Below are positions 26,639-33,968 of a stretch of DNA of 43,545 bases, piece by piece; positions within the stretch are counted from its first letter, which is position 1; each line of letters starts with the position of its first letter. The DNA lies in the NCBI GenBank assembly GCA_024692825.1, contig JAILMB010000082.1:1-43545 (forward strand), in the 5' to 3' direction. The position numbers and the translations under genes are program-made. The stretch comes from Lachnospiraceae bacterium. GTDB lineage: Bacteria > Bacillota > Clostridia > Lachnospirales > Lachnospiraceae. The notes under the pieces were generated by a model that did not search any database, was not told the DNA's origin, and saw only the letters and a program-made list of their open reading frames with translations.

Positions 26639-28027
26639 TTAATTCCTCCAAAATTCTACTTCAAGTACATACTTGGTATTATCATCAATGCGACAATCTT
26701 CGCTGTTTCTCATACCAAAAATCCAAATTACTTTGGAGCCCTGGCAGAGCAACCAAATGTCTTCTCTTTCCTCTCGTGGAATTTTTTCTTCCACAAAATA
26801 GTCCTGTAATAGCTTTTTGCCACCCTTTGGATGGATTACAAAATAATCCCCTTCCTGACGATGGCGAAGCTCCATACTGCCTTTTATTTTACCATAGTCA
26901 AAGTATTTCGCATAGGTTTTTCTAGGCAATTCCTCTTTTTCCCTCCTACTCCGAAGGTGAAATTTCACGTCCATTCCGGGAAGGGAAACACTATAATCCT
27001 CATCCTCGTGAATTTGTGGAATTACAATCTGTTTTGTATCCACTTTCTTTTTTTCTTCCTCATTCTTTTTATAGAGTCTTAAATGCTCATATCCATTCTT
27101 GACCACATATCCATGAGGCAAATGATACTCTCTCCCCACTGCCATAAAGATCAATTCATTAATCATTTCCACATGAGCCTTTGTGATATTATGTCCTGCG
27201 CCTTCCACCTTAAGCCATGCCACCAAGACTTCGCTTCTTTGCACCTCATCCATTTGTCGCAAGCGCCAAAGGCTCAATCCTTTTTCATCTAACAGTTCAT
27301 AGAGTGTATCGTAGGCATCTTCCTCAACCCCATCAAATATTTTTCGCACGGAAGCTCCCGCACGATTAATATGATTCACTGCCTTTTTATTTATTTCCTC
27401 CATTAACGGTATGATTTGATGTCGAATTTTATTTCTGGCATAGTCATCCTCGAGATTCGTACTATCAGTTCGGTAACTTTGACCGATAGTCACTAAATAA
27501 TTTTCGATTTCCTCTCTTGTGGTATTCAATAAAGGTCGTATAATTGCAATATCTTTTCGAAGTGAAATAGGATCAATTCCTGTTAATCCCTTCACCCCTG
27601 TACCACGTATCATCTGAAACAAAATTGTCTCTGCGTTATCATTTGCATTATGGGCAGTGGCAATCTTATTCAATCCCATGCGTCTTGCCTCATTGAAAAA
27701 AGCTTCATATCGAAGTTCTCTTGCTGCTTCCTCCATACTTAGGCCTCTTTGTTTTGCATAGCTTGGTGCATCCACAGAGATTAGGGTATAGGGCATATAA
27801 AGACGGTCACATAAAGCCTTTACAAATCTGCCATCTTCTCTACTTTCTTCCCCTCGGATTCCATGTTCCACATAAATCACATGAAGGCGGACATCTATCG
27901 TCTCCATTACCTTCATAAATTGAAAAAGAAGACAAACAGAATCAGCCCCACCAGATACTCCTAACAGGACGCCATCGCCGTCTTCCACTAAATTCTTTTC
28001 ATTTACATAATCCAATATATCCAACAT
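26639..28027 (-). CDS. tilS: tRNA(Ile)-lysidine synthase
   Basis: A 462-residue PP-loop ATPase that modifies C34 of tRNA-Ile(CAU) to lysidine so that it reads AUA codons. The PP-loop is GVSGGADSVCLL near residue 24, followed by the TilS motif YVEHGIRGEESREDG and the TAHNANDNAET segment. The C-terminal TilS-specific domains are complete. The ribosome binding site is poor (AAAGAT directly before the ATG), and a long hairpin with a T-run ends 24 bases upstream. It leads the tilS-hpt-ftsH operon. Confidence 0.95.
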   Translation of the reverse strand: MLDILDYVNEKNLVEDGDGVLLGVSGGADSVCLLFQFMKVMETIDVRLHVIYVEHGIRGEESREDGRFVKALCDRLYMPYTLISVDAPSYAKQRGLSMEEAARELRYEAFFNEARRMGLNKIATAHNANDNAETILFQMIRGTGVKGLTGIDPISLRKDIAIIRPLLNTTREEIENYLVTIGQSYRTDSTNLEDDYARNKIRHQIIPLMEEINKKAVNHINRAGASVRKIFDGVEEDAYDTLYELLDEKGLSLWRLRQMDEVQRSEVLVAWLKVEGAGHNITKAHVEMINELIFMAVGREYHLPHGYVVKNGYEHLRLYKKNEEEKKKVDTKQIVIPQIHEDEDYSVSLPGMDVKFHLRSRREKEELPRKTYAKYFDYGKIKGSMELRHRQEGDYFVIHPKGGKKLLQDYFVEEKIPREEREDIWLLCQGSKVIWIFGMRNSEDCRIDDNTKYVLEVEFWRN

Positions 28028-28050
28028 ATCTTTATTCTATAGCATATTTA

Positions 28051-28153
28051 AAAAAAAGAAAACCCGATCAACTTCATGTCGGCTTTGCAGTACTTGGGCC
28101 CGTTGAAGGTTCCGGCCTGTTGCCGCAAATCCGATGTTCGTTCATCGAGTTTT
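28051..28153 (-). other. Long imperfect hairpin with a terminator-like T-run in front of tilS (possible ncRNA, leader or terminator)
   Basis: Arms pair across nearly 95 bases: 28059-28068 with 28144-28153, 28070-28072 with 28140-28142, 28079-28082 with 28131-28134, 28084-28088 with 28125-28129, and an apical GGCC/GGCC stem (28097-28100 with 28114-28117). Two mismatches on the plus strand become G-U pairs in minus-strand RNA, which ends in TTTTCTTTTTTTT. This favours the minus strand. It does not match the SRP RNA core, a tRNA or a riboswitch I know. Confidence 0.45.
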
Positions 28154-28171
28154 ATTTCACACATATATCAA

Positions 28172-28471
28172 TTATTCGTTTTCACGAAAGATAATTTCAT
28201 TTTCATGTACAAGGCCGAGCTTACTTTGAGCCACACTCTCCTTGTATTCGTCTGACTGGATATAACTCTCATAGTTCTCCAGTTCTTCCTGCTTTTCCTC
28301 CTGAGCCTCTAACTCATTTTGAAGCTTAGACTCTTCGGCAGCATATGCAGCATTCTTCTGGTACAGATTTGAAATTTGAATCACCATAACGGTAACAACA
28401 AAACCTGCAATCAACCAAAAATATGCACGATTAACTCTCTTTTTCTTTCGGCTGTTTTTCTTTTTACTCAT
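28172..28471 (-). CDS. divIC: Cell-division protein DivIC (septum formation initiator)
   Basis: A 99-residue bitopic membrane protein. A lysine-rich cytosolic tail (MSKKKNSRKKKRVNR) precedes one membrane helix (AYFWLIAGFVVTVMVIQISNLY), an extracytoplasmic coiled coil (about 40-75) and the conserved C-terminal KLGLVHENEIIF segment of DivIC. It works with FtsL and DivIB in septal wall synthesis. It has its own promoter in the 101-base gap after rqcP. In spore formers yabP and yabQ normally lie in that gap and they are absent here. Confidence 0.88.
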   Translation of the reverse strand: MSKKKNSRKKKRVNRAYFWLIAGFVVTVMVIQISNLYQKNAAYAAEESKLQNELEAQEEKQEELENYESYIQSDEYKESVAQSKLGLVHENEIIFRENE

Positions 28472-28527
28472 ATTCCATACACACCGGTTTTTATTATCTA
28501 CAACCTATATCGGCTGCTCTTTAAAAA

Positions 28528-28556
28528 ATCTTAACACTTTCTTATAATTTTTTCAA
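28528..28556 (-). promoter_or_regulatory. Promoter of divIC
   Basis: Minus-strand TTGAAA (28551-28556), a 17-base spacer and TAAGAT (28528-28533), about 57 bases before the divIC start. Confidence 0.55.
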
Positions 28557-28572
28557 ATATTATCAGATAATT

Positions 28573-28812
28573 CTATAAATATTCAAACAAATCTTTTGCT
28601 TCATCTTTTTTCGTGGTATCTCTTAAATCCAGCACACGAACCTTCACTGTTTTATTACCGAAAGCAATCTCGATAATATCACCTGCTTTTACTGTGGCCG
28701 AAGCCTTTGCCACCTTATCATTTACCATCACTCGTCCGGCATCGCAAGCTTCGTTTGCTACAGTACGTCGCTTAATCAAACGAGACACCTTTAAAAATTT
28801 ATCCAATCGCAT
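28573..28812 (-). CDS. rqcP: RqcP (YabO), S4-domain factor of ribosome-associated quality control
   Basis: A 79-residue protein consisting of one S4 RNA-binding domain (MRLDKFLKVSRLIKRRTVANE then GRVMVNDKVAKAS). The start is nearly identical to Bacillus RqcP/YabO, and the LRDTTKKDEA tail is also conserved. RqcP works with RqcH on stalled 50S subunits to add C-terminal alanine tails to nascent chains. The hup-rqcP-divIC order is conserved in Firmicutes. Its ribosome binding site (AAGAGAAA) lies only about 20 bases after the hup terminator, so it probably depends on readthrough from hup. Confidence 0.93.
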   Translation of the reverse strand: MRLDKFLKVSRLIKRRTVANEACDAGRVMVNDKVAKASATVKAGDIIEIAFGNKTVKVRVLDLRDTTKKDEAKDLFEYL

Positions 28813-28832
28813 ATTATTTCTCTTTTCTACAA

Positions 28833-28865
28833 ATAGAAAGGGCCCAAACGAAATGTTTGAGCCCT
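28833..28865 (-). terminator. Terminator after hup
   Basis: Arms 28839-28849 and 28855-28865 pair over 11 bases with one G-U wobble around a 5-base loop. The U-tract (TTTCTATTTG) is interrupted and looks leaky. The hairpin ends 26 bases before the rqcP start codon. Confidence 0.75.
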
Positions 28866-28886
28866 CAGATATTTACTTCAACAAAA

Positions 28887-29162
28887 TTATTTGTTAACGA
28901 TATCCTTTAAAGCCTTACCTGCTTTGAACTTAGGAGCCTTAGAAGCAGCGATCTTCATGTTTTCGCCAGTTCTAGGATTACGTCCTGTTCTTGCAGCTCT
29001 CTTAGAAACTTCGAAAGTACCAAATCCAACTAACTGAATCTTTTCACCCTTCTTAAGTTCTTCAGCTACTACATCTGTGAAAGCCTTTAATGCAGCTTCA
29101 GCATCTTTCTTAGAAAGATCAGCCTTTGCAGCCATAGCTGCTACTAATTCTGTCTTGTTCAT
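28887..29162 (-). CDS. hup: DNA-binding protein HU
   Basis: A 91-residue nucleoid protein of the HU/IHF family. The start [11 protein letters not shown], the core [22 protein letters not shown] with the DNA-intercalating RNPRTG arm, and the basic end are all typical. It bends and compacts DNA as a dimer. A GGGAGG ribosome binding site and a near-consensus promoter predict high expression. A leaky-looking terminator separates it from rqcP. Confidence 0.97.
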   Translation of the reverse strand: MNKTELVAAMAAKADLSKKDAEAALKAFTDVVAEELKKGEKIQLVGFGTFEVSKRAARTGRNPRTGENMKIAASKAPKFKAGKALKDIVNK

Positions 29163-29236
29163 AGTAAAATTTCCTCCCTTTGGAATTTTAATGTAATCGT
29201 TGTTTCACGCATCCTACCGCGCAAACCACATGATTA

Positions 29237-29265
29237 TTTATAATTGTTTTGCCCACTACTGTCAA
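29237..29265 (-). promoter_or_regulatory. Strong promoter of hup
   Basis: Minus-strand TTGACA (29260-29265), a 17-base spacer and TATAAA (29237-29242). The -35 box overlaps a long inverted repeat at 29262-29298. Confidence 0.78.
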
Positions 29266-29298
29266 GGTTTTACGGCATTTTTCGAATGAAAACCTTGA
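29262..29298. repeat. 10-bp perfect inverted repeat overlapping the hup -35 box
   Basis: TCAAGGTTTT (29262-29271) and AAAACCTTGA (29289-29298) flank 17 bases. No T-run follows in the minus-strand direction, so it is not an ordinary terminator for pgm. It could be an operator for hup. Confidence 0.5.
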
Positions 29299-29386
29299 TT
29301 TTGGTCTATTTTTACAAAATTAATGCAAAAAATACGTTAGAGTTTCCTATTGCAGTTTCAAGAAATCTAGTATTTACAAGGGTTTC

Positions 29387-31069
29387 CTATGAAAAAACTG
29401 GTTTTAATGCTGCTGCTAATTCTTCTTTTTTCGCAGTTGCTTCTGCAAGATCTTTTCCTGTTGTTGTAAAGTAGGTTTTAATCTTTGGTTCTGTACCGGA
29501 AGGACGAACGACAACTGTAGCATCATCCTCTAATCCATAGATTAATACATTTGCTTTTGGAAGGCCTGTGCTCTCTGAATCTGTATAATCTGTTACAGAA
29601 AGTACTTTCTTTCCTGCAAATTCCTTTGGAGGATTCTTTCTAAAGTCGTCCATAATTGCCTGCATCTTGTCCATTCCTGTTAATCCAGGGAACTCAAAGC
29701 TGTCAACCTTGTTTAAGTAACGGCCGTATTCTGCATAGATTTCTTCAAGTCTTTGTTTAATAGATGAACCAATGCTTCTGTAGTATGCTGCCATTTCGCA
29801 GATTAACATAGATCCAATTACAGCATCCTTGTCTCTTACATAAGGACCTGCCAAGTATCCATAGCTCTCCTCAAATCCAAAGATAAAGCGATCCACTTCT
29901 CCAGCTGCCTCTAAAGAAGCAATCTGATCTCCAATCCACTTAAATCCTGTTAATACATGGCGAAGTTCTACACCATAGTGTTCTGCCACCTTATCTGCTA
30001 AAGGAGTGGATACAATCGACATAACTGCTACAGGATTCTTAGGCATTGTGCCCTTTTCAATTCTTCCTGCACAGATATAGTCAAGTAACAATACACCCAT
30101 TTCGTTTCCGGAAACAAGTTCATAACTTCCATCCGGACATTTCATTGCAATACCAACACGATCCGCATCTGGATCTGTCGCAAGCATTAAATCAGCCCCT
30201 GTTTTTTCTGCTAGTTTTAAGCCGTATTCCAATGCTTCGTAGATTTCCGGGTTTGGATAAGAACAGGTGGTAAAGTATCCGTTTGGATATTCCTGTTCAG
30301 GAACGATGGTAATATCGGTAATTCCCATATCATTTAACACTCTAGTTACAGGTACAAGTCCTGTTCCGTTTAGTGGGGAATATACAAGCTTTAAGCCTGC
30401 ATCTTTTGCAAGGCCCGGACGAACCTGACGATCCTCAATTGCCTGGTAGAACGCATCTTTACAATCATCCTGTACAAATTTAATCAGACCTTTTTCTACA
30501 CCAGCAGCAAAGGACATGGTCTTTGCTCCGGTTAATACGTCTGTTTTTTGAATTTCATCGTAAACAATCGCTGCCGCATCGTCTGTCATCTGACATCCGT
30601 CAGGACCATAGGCCTTATATCCATTGTACTTTGCAGGATTATGAGAAGCTGTCACCATAATACCTGCGTTACATTTATAATAACGTGTTGCAAATGAAAG
30701 GGCCGGTACCGGCATAAGTGCATCGTAAATACGAACATTAATACCATTTGCTGCTAAAACGCCTGCTGCTTCTTTTGCAAAAACATCACTCTTCAATCGG
30801 CTGTCATAGCTGATTGCTACCGTCTGATTTCCGCCCTGTGTTTTTACCCAGTTTGCAAGTCCCTGAGTTGCCTGTCGAACTACCCAAATATTCATACGGT
30901 TTGTTCCAGCTCCTAAGGTTCCGCGAAGTCCTGCTGTACCAAACTTCAAGGATACTGCAAAACGATCTTTAATTGCCTCTTCATCATCTTTTACGCTTAA
31001 AAGTTCTGGTTTTAAGTCTGGATCCAAAAGATCCGCATCCATCCAACGTAAATATTCCTCTTTAAACAT
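29387..31069 (-). CDS. Phosphoglucomutase/phosphomannomutase (alpha-D-phosphohexomutase)
   Basis: A 560-residue enzyme that interconverts glucose-1-phosphate and glucose-6-phosphate (or the mannose forms). The phosphoserine loop is GIMVTASHNPAKYNG, the metal loop is TDPDADRVG, the sugar-binding loop is GFEESYGYL, and the C-terminal phosphate-binding loop is VRPSGTEPKIK. Length and order match the PgcA-type bacterial enzyme. The ATG at 31069 follows AGGAGGAG. The upstream gap has a TATAAT hexamer on the minus strand but no good -35 box, so co-transcription with the lipoprotein and cca genes is possible. Confidence 0.93.
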   Translation of the reverse strand: MFKEEYLRWMDADLLDPDLKPELLSVKDDEEAIKDRFAVSLKFGTAGLRGTLGAGTNRMNIWVVRQATQGLANWVKTQGGNQTVAISYDSRLKSDVFAKEAAGVLAANGINVRIYDALMPVPALSFATRYYKCNAGIMVTASHNPAKYNGYKAYGPDGCQMTDDAAAIVYDEIQKTDVLTGAKTMSFAAGVEKGLIKFVQDDCKDAFYQAIEDRQVRPGLAKDAGLKLVYSPLNGTGLVPVTRVLNDMGITDITIVPEQEYPNGYFTTCSYPNPEIYEALEYGLKLAEKTGADLMLATDPDADRVGIAMKCPDGSYELVSGNEMGVLLLDYICAGRIEKGTMPKNPVAVMSIVSTPLADKVAEHYGVELRHVLTGFKWIGDQIASLEAAGEVDRFIFGFEESYGYLAGPYVRDKDAVIGSMLICEMAAYYRSIGSSIKQRLEEIYAEYGRYLNKVDSFEFPGLTGMDKMQAIMDDFRKNPPKEFAGKKVLSVTDYTDSESTGLPKANVLIYGLEDDATVVVRPSGTEPKIKTYFTTTGKDLAEATAKKEELAAALKPVFS

Positions 31070-31142
31070 ATTCTCCTCCTTCAATTGGTTTACATGATGC
31101 TATTATACTCAAAAATAATACGAATGGCGAATTTTCTTTCCC

Positions 31143-32399
31143 TTAGTCACTGCCTGATAGTGTGGAAATCAAACTCGATAGCGTAGACAAGTAATCCACT
31201 TCAGAATCTGTAGACGAGCTTGAATTCGAGTTCGAACCAGAAGAACTACTTGATGAATCCGTTGACGAATTATCCGGAGAACTCGTAGATGACGATGTAT
31301 CCGAAGAACTGCTATTATTATCCGAACTAGAAGAACTGCTTTTTTCGCTCTCTTCACTTTCTTCTTCCTCTGTATCCGTTTCCGTAGGATCTATGGAAAT
31401 ATTTGCAGTTTCGGAATTTACATATAGTGTTTTAGACCAGGTATCATACCCTTCTACCGCAATACTTAACTTATGTTTTCCATACTGTACTTCTGTTTCG
31501 ACACCACTTTCGATTAAGGTATTGTCCAAATAGATTACAGCTCCCTCAACCGTAGCAGTAACTGTAAGTTTACACACCTTTGGGCCTTCACCTTCTAATT
31601 CTGCCAAATCCAAAAGGGTTGTCTCATTGCGAACAACGGTAACCGACTTTGTGCCACCATATCCATTATTTGCCACTGTAACATCATATATTCCTTCCGG
31701 AATAGTCACCGTCATATCCTTTGTCACTGTGGTAATCATTTCATTCCCGATGTAGATAAGACTTCCTTCAAACTTATCCGTATTGGCCAGCATAAGATAC
31801 CCATGGCCTGTAGTGACAGAAATGGAAATAATTTCCTTATCTTTCCCAACGACATATAGAATATCATCTGATCCAATATCCGTAATTTTTCCTTCCACAC
31901 CATTTGAAAAGACAACTGTAGAATCGCTCAGTTTATAATTTGTATCATTTAAGTTAAATATTCCATTGTCTGTATCAATTTCAAACTTTTCTACATCTTC
32001 AAATGTCCACACTTCATCCGATAACTGAATGGACTCAAGGGCACCGCTACTATTGCGGTCTCCCAATTCTACTACAGAGCCAGGAAGAAAGTTTAGAACA
32101 CTGGTTGAGTCCCCATACTTATCTAAAAATTTTGTTCCCAAGGAGTACTTATAGACATAGTTTTTCCCATAATTCATAGAGCGAAGAACGATTTTTTCTT
32201 CCTCAGGGATAAAGGATTGCACCATAAAGAGGGCATCCGCCTCCTCTTTCTCTTCTTCGTCTTCACTATCTGCAACCGCGGCAGGTTTTCGAGAGATACT
32301 GACTTTTGGACTAGCGTCTTCCTCCTCATTATTCCCACATCCACATAAAAGAGTCACACTACAAATTGCAATTAAAAAGTACAACCATAATTTTCTCAT
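31143..32399 (-). CDS. PEGA-domain lipoprotein with serine-rich tail
   Basis: A 418-residue secreted lipoprotein. The signal peptide ends in a lipobox LCGC with Cys21 as lipidation site. An acidic spacer follows, then a beta-rich central part with no clear family. Two PEGA-like modules follow (MTVTIPEGIYDVTVANNGYGG and GAVIYLDNTLIESGVETEVQYGKHKLSIAVEGYDTW). The last 80 residues are low-complexity Ser/Asp/Asn/Glu. PEGA domains are thought to bind the cell surface or polysaccharide. The start codon overlaps the cca stop codon (ATGA), so translation is coupled to the tRNA enzyme. Function is unknown. Confidence 0.8.
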   Translation of the reverse strand: MRKLWLYFLIAICSVTLLCGCGNNEEEDASPKVSISRKPAAVADSEDEEEKEEADALFMVQSFIPEEEKIVLRSMNYGKNYVYKYSLGTKFLDKYGDSTSVLNFLPGSVVELGDRNSSGALESIQLSDEVWTFEDVEKFEIDTDNGIFNLNDTNYKLSDSTVVFSNGVEGKITDIGSDDILYVVGKDKEIISISVTTGHGYLMLANTDKFEGSLIYIGNEMITTVTKDMTVTIPEGIYDVTVANNGYGGTKSVTVVRNETTLLDLAELEGEGPKVCKLTVTATVEGAVIYLDNTLIESGVETEVQYGKHKLSIAVEGYDTWSKTLYVNSETANISIDPTETDTEEEESEESEKSSSSSSDNNSSSSDTSSSTSSPDNSSTDSSSSSSGSNSNSSSSTDSEVDYLSTLSSLISTLSGSD

Positions 32400-33730
32400 T
32401 TGCTTTTCACTTTCCGTACTTCTTCTATCAATACTTCTTTTTCGTTTTTCGATGGTTCTTCAATTACCATGTCTAACAAATGGTTTAGGATTTCACCGAT
32501 TTTCGGTCCCTTTTCCACCCCTAAATCCATTAAATCTTTTCCATTTATTTTCAATTCCTTTACGGTAACCGCTTCTTGTTCTTTACACACCTCTTTGTAC
32601 AACGTCTCTAATGTATCAATATAGGAGAATTTGTCCTCTCTCATATATTCGCTTTGGCCCGCTGCATCTCCTCGCTTAAGCACTAGAAGGTCGTCAATAT
32701 TTTCTTTTCCCACTCGATGCATTAACCGTCTTACATTCCGTTTCGTGGCTGCCGGTCTTTCATCGTGATACTTCACCAAACGTACCACATACTCAATAGT
32801 GGCATTGTCAAATTTTAACCGTTGCAAAATCTCCTTTGCCATTTGGCTTCCCAGCAAAGGGTGTCCGCTGAAATGGTCTCTTCCTTTATCATCAGTCTTT
32901 CTCGAAAGAGGTTTTCCCACATCGTGTAATAAAGCAGCCAACCGCATTTTTTTCTCAGCAGGAACATGTTCCATAACACTAATGGTATGTTCCCCTACAT
33001 TAAAACAGTGATGAATACTGTTTTGTTCGCATTCCATCATCTCATCCCACTCCGGGAAAAATATTTTCGAAAGGCCACTCTCATACACATCCCTCATTTT
33101 TTCCGGATGACTAGAGCAAACAAGCTTTACCAGTTCCACTTGAATTCGCTCTGCAGAGATTTTTTCAAGTGTTGGTGCTAACCTTTGAATTCCTAAAAAG
33201 GTCTCTTTTTCAATTTCAAAATCCAACTGAGCAGAAAAGCGCAATGCTCGAAGCATTCGAAGGGCATCCTCAGAAAATCTGGAGATTGCATCTCCTACAC
33301 ATCGAATCTGCTTTGTTTTTATATCATTTACACCGCCATATAAATCGACTAATCCGTCGATTGGGTTGTAGGCCATGGCATTAATCGTAAAATCTCTCCG
33401 TTTCAAATCCTCTTCTAAATTTGGAGTAAATGTTACCTCTTTTGGATGACGGCCATCTTCGTATTTTCCATCAATTCGATAGGTTGTTACCTCATAGCTC
33501 TCTCCATCCATACGAACGGTAACCGTACCATGTTGAATCCCTGTATCAATGGTCCGATCAAAACAAGCCTTCACTTCCTCCGGCAAAGCAGATGTGGTAA
33601 TATCCCAATCATTTGGGCATCTACCCATGATTGAATCCCGTACACAGCCACCAACTACATAAGCTTCGTATCCTTCCTTATGCAATTGTGTCAAAACTTT
33701 TAAAGCTCCCTCAGGAATGTCAATCTTCAT
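32396..33730 (-). CDS. cca: CCA tRNA nucleotidyltransferase
   Basis: A 444-residue class II nucleotidyltransferase that adds or repairs the 3' CCA end of tRNAs. The N-terminal signature is VVGGCVRDSIMGRCPNDWDITTSA, with the metal-binding DxD in NDWDI. The basic neck region (RDFTINAMAYNPIDGLVDLYGG and RFSEDALRMLRALRFSAQL) follows. An HD domain (LLHDVGKPLSRK, then HPLLGSQMAKEILQRL) occupies the C-terminal half. The start follows GGAGAAAT. It overlaps the lipoprotein gene by four bases. Confidence 0.93.
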   Translation of the reverse strand: MKIDIPEGALKVLTQLHKEGYEAYVVGGCVRDSIMGRCPNDWDITTSALPEEVKACFDRTIDTGIQHGTVTVRMDGESYEVTTYRIDGKYEDGRHPKEVTFTPNLEEDLKRRDFTINAMAYNPIDGLVDLYGGVNDIKTKQIRCVGDAISRFSEDALRMLRALRFSAQLDFEIEKETFLGIQRLAPTLEKISAERIQVELVKLVCSSHPEKMRDVYESGLSKIFFPEWDEMMECEQNSIHHCFNVGEHTISVMEHVPAEKKMRLAALLHDVGKPLSRKTDDKGRDHFSGHPLLGSQMAKEILQRLKFDNATIEYVVRLVKYHDERPAATKRNVRRLMHRVGKENIDDLLVLKRGDAAGQSEYMREDKFSYIDTLETLYKEVCKEQEAVTVKELKINGKDLMDLGVEKGPKIGEILNHLLDMVIEEPSKNEKEVLIEEVRKVKSK

Positions 33731-33773
33731 CTATTTCTCCTAATATCTTCTTATACACGAATTTAGTAAATTA

Positions 33774-33803
33774 ATTATAACTTATTTTCTTAATGAACCA
33801 CAA
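33774..33803 (-). promoter_or_regulatory. Candidate promoter of cca
   Basis: Minus-strand TATAAT (33774-33779) with TTGTGG (33798-33803) at an 18-base spacing, about 45 bases upstream of the cca start. The -10 box is perfect and the -35 box weak. Confidence 0.45.
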
Positions 33804-33826
33804 GAAAGGAGGTTTACACATTTCAT
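33782..33826 (-). CDS. Possible 14-codon micro-ORF upstream of cca
   Basis: An ATG lies a few bases after a very purine-rich ribosome binding site (GGAGGGGGGAG, minus strand, 33831-33841) and opens a frame MKCVNLLSCGSLRK followed by TAA. It overlaps the candidate cca promoter, so it would be on a transcript that starts further upstream. It may be a leader peptide or chance. Confidence 0.25.
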   Translation of the reverse strand: MKCVNLLSCGSLRK

Positions 33827-33875
33827 AAATCTCCCCCCTCCCATTTCCGGAAACTAAACATCATTATTTTTTATA

Positions 33876-33924
33876 ATAAAAAACACACTCCTTATATTTT
33901 AGGTGAAATATAAGGAGCGTGTTT
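33876..33924 (-). terminator. Terminator of proS
   Basis: Arms 33881-33898 and 33907-33924 pair over 18 bases with one G-U wobble in minus-strand RNA, followed by GTGTTTTTTATTAT. It lies 45 bases after the proS stop. The stretch from here to cca otherwise holds only the micro-ORF and promoter listed. Confidence 0.9.
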
Positions 33925-33968
33925 CGTATAATCCCTAACGCCCTTGCGTTTTATAAAATCCTATAATC

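Noticed and set aside
28051-28153. SRP (4.5S) RNA or tRNA
   Set aside because: The hairpin shape and a CAGGCCGGAA stretch recall SRP RNA, but the matching 3' half of the conserved loop is missing. No T-loop or cloverleaf can be drawn.
28080-28153. c-di-GMP-I riboswitch
   Set aside because: A TGCAAAGCC stretch resembles part of the GEMM motif, but the CACGCACAGGGCAAACC half and the tetraloop receptor are not present.
29300-29386. Pair of ATAGGAAAC direct repeats after pgm
   Set aside because: Two nine-base copies in AT-rich DNA are close to chance expectation and have no promoter or gene context.
33803-33826. Ribosome binding site AAAGGAGG on the plus strand
   Set aside because: No start codon with an open frame follows. 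The sequence is the complement of codons in the possible micro-ORF.
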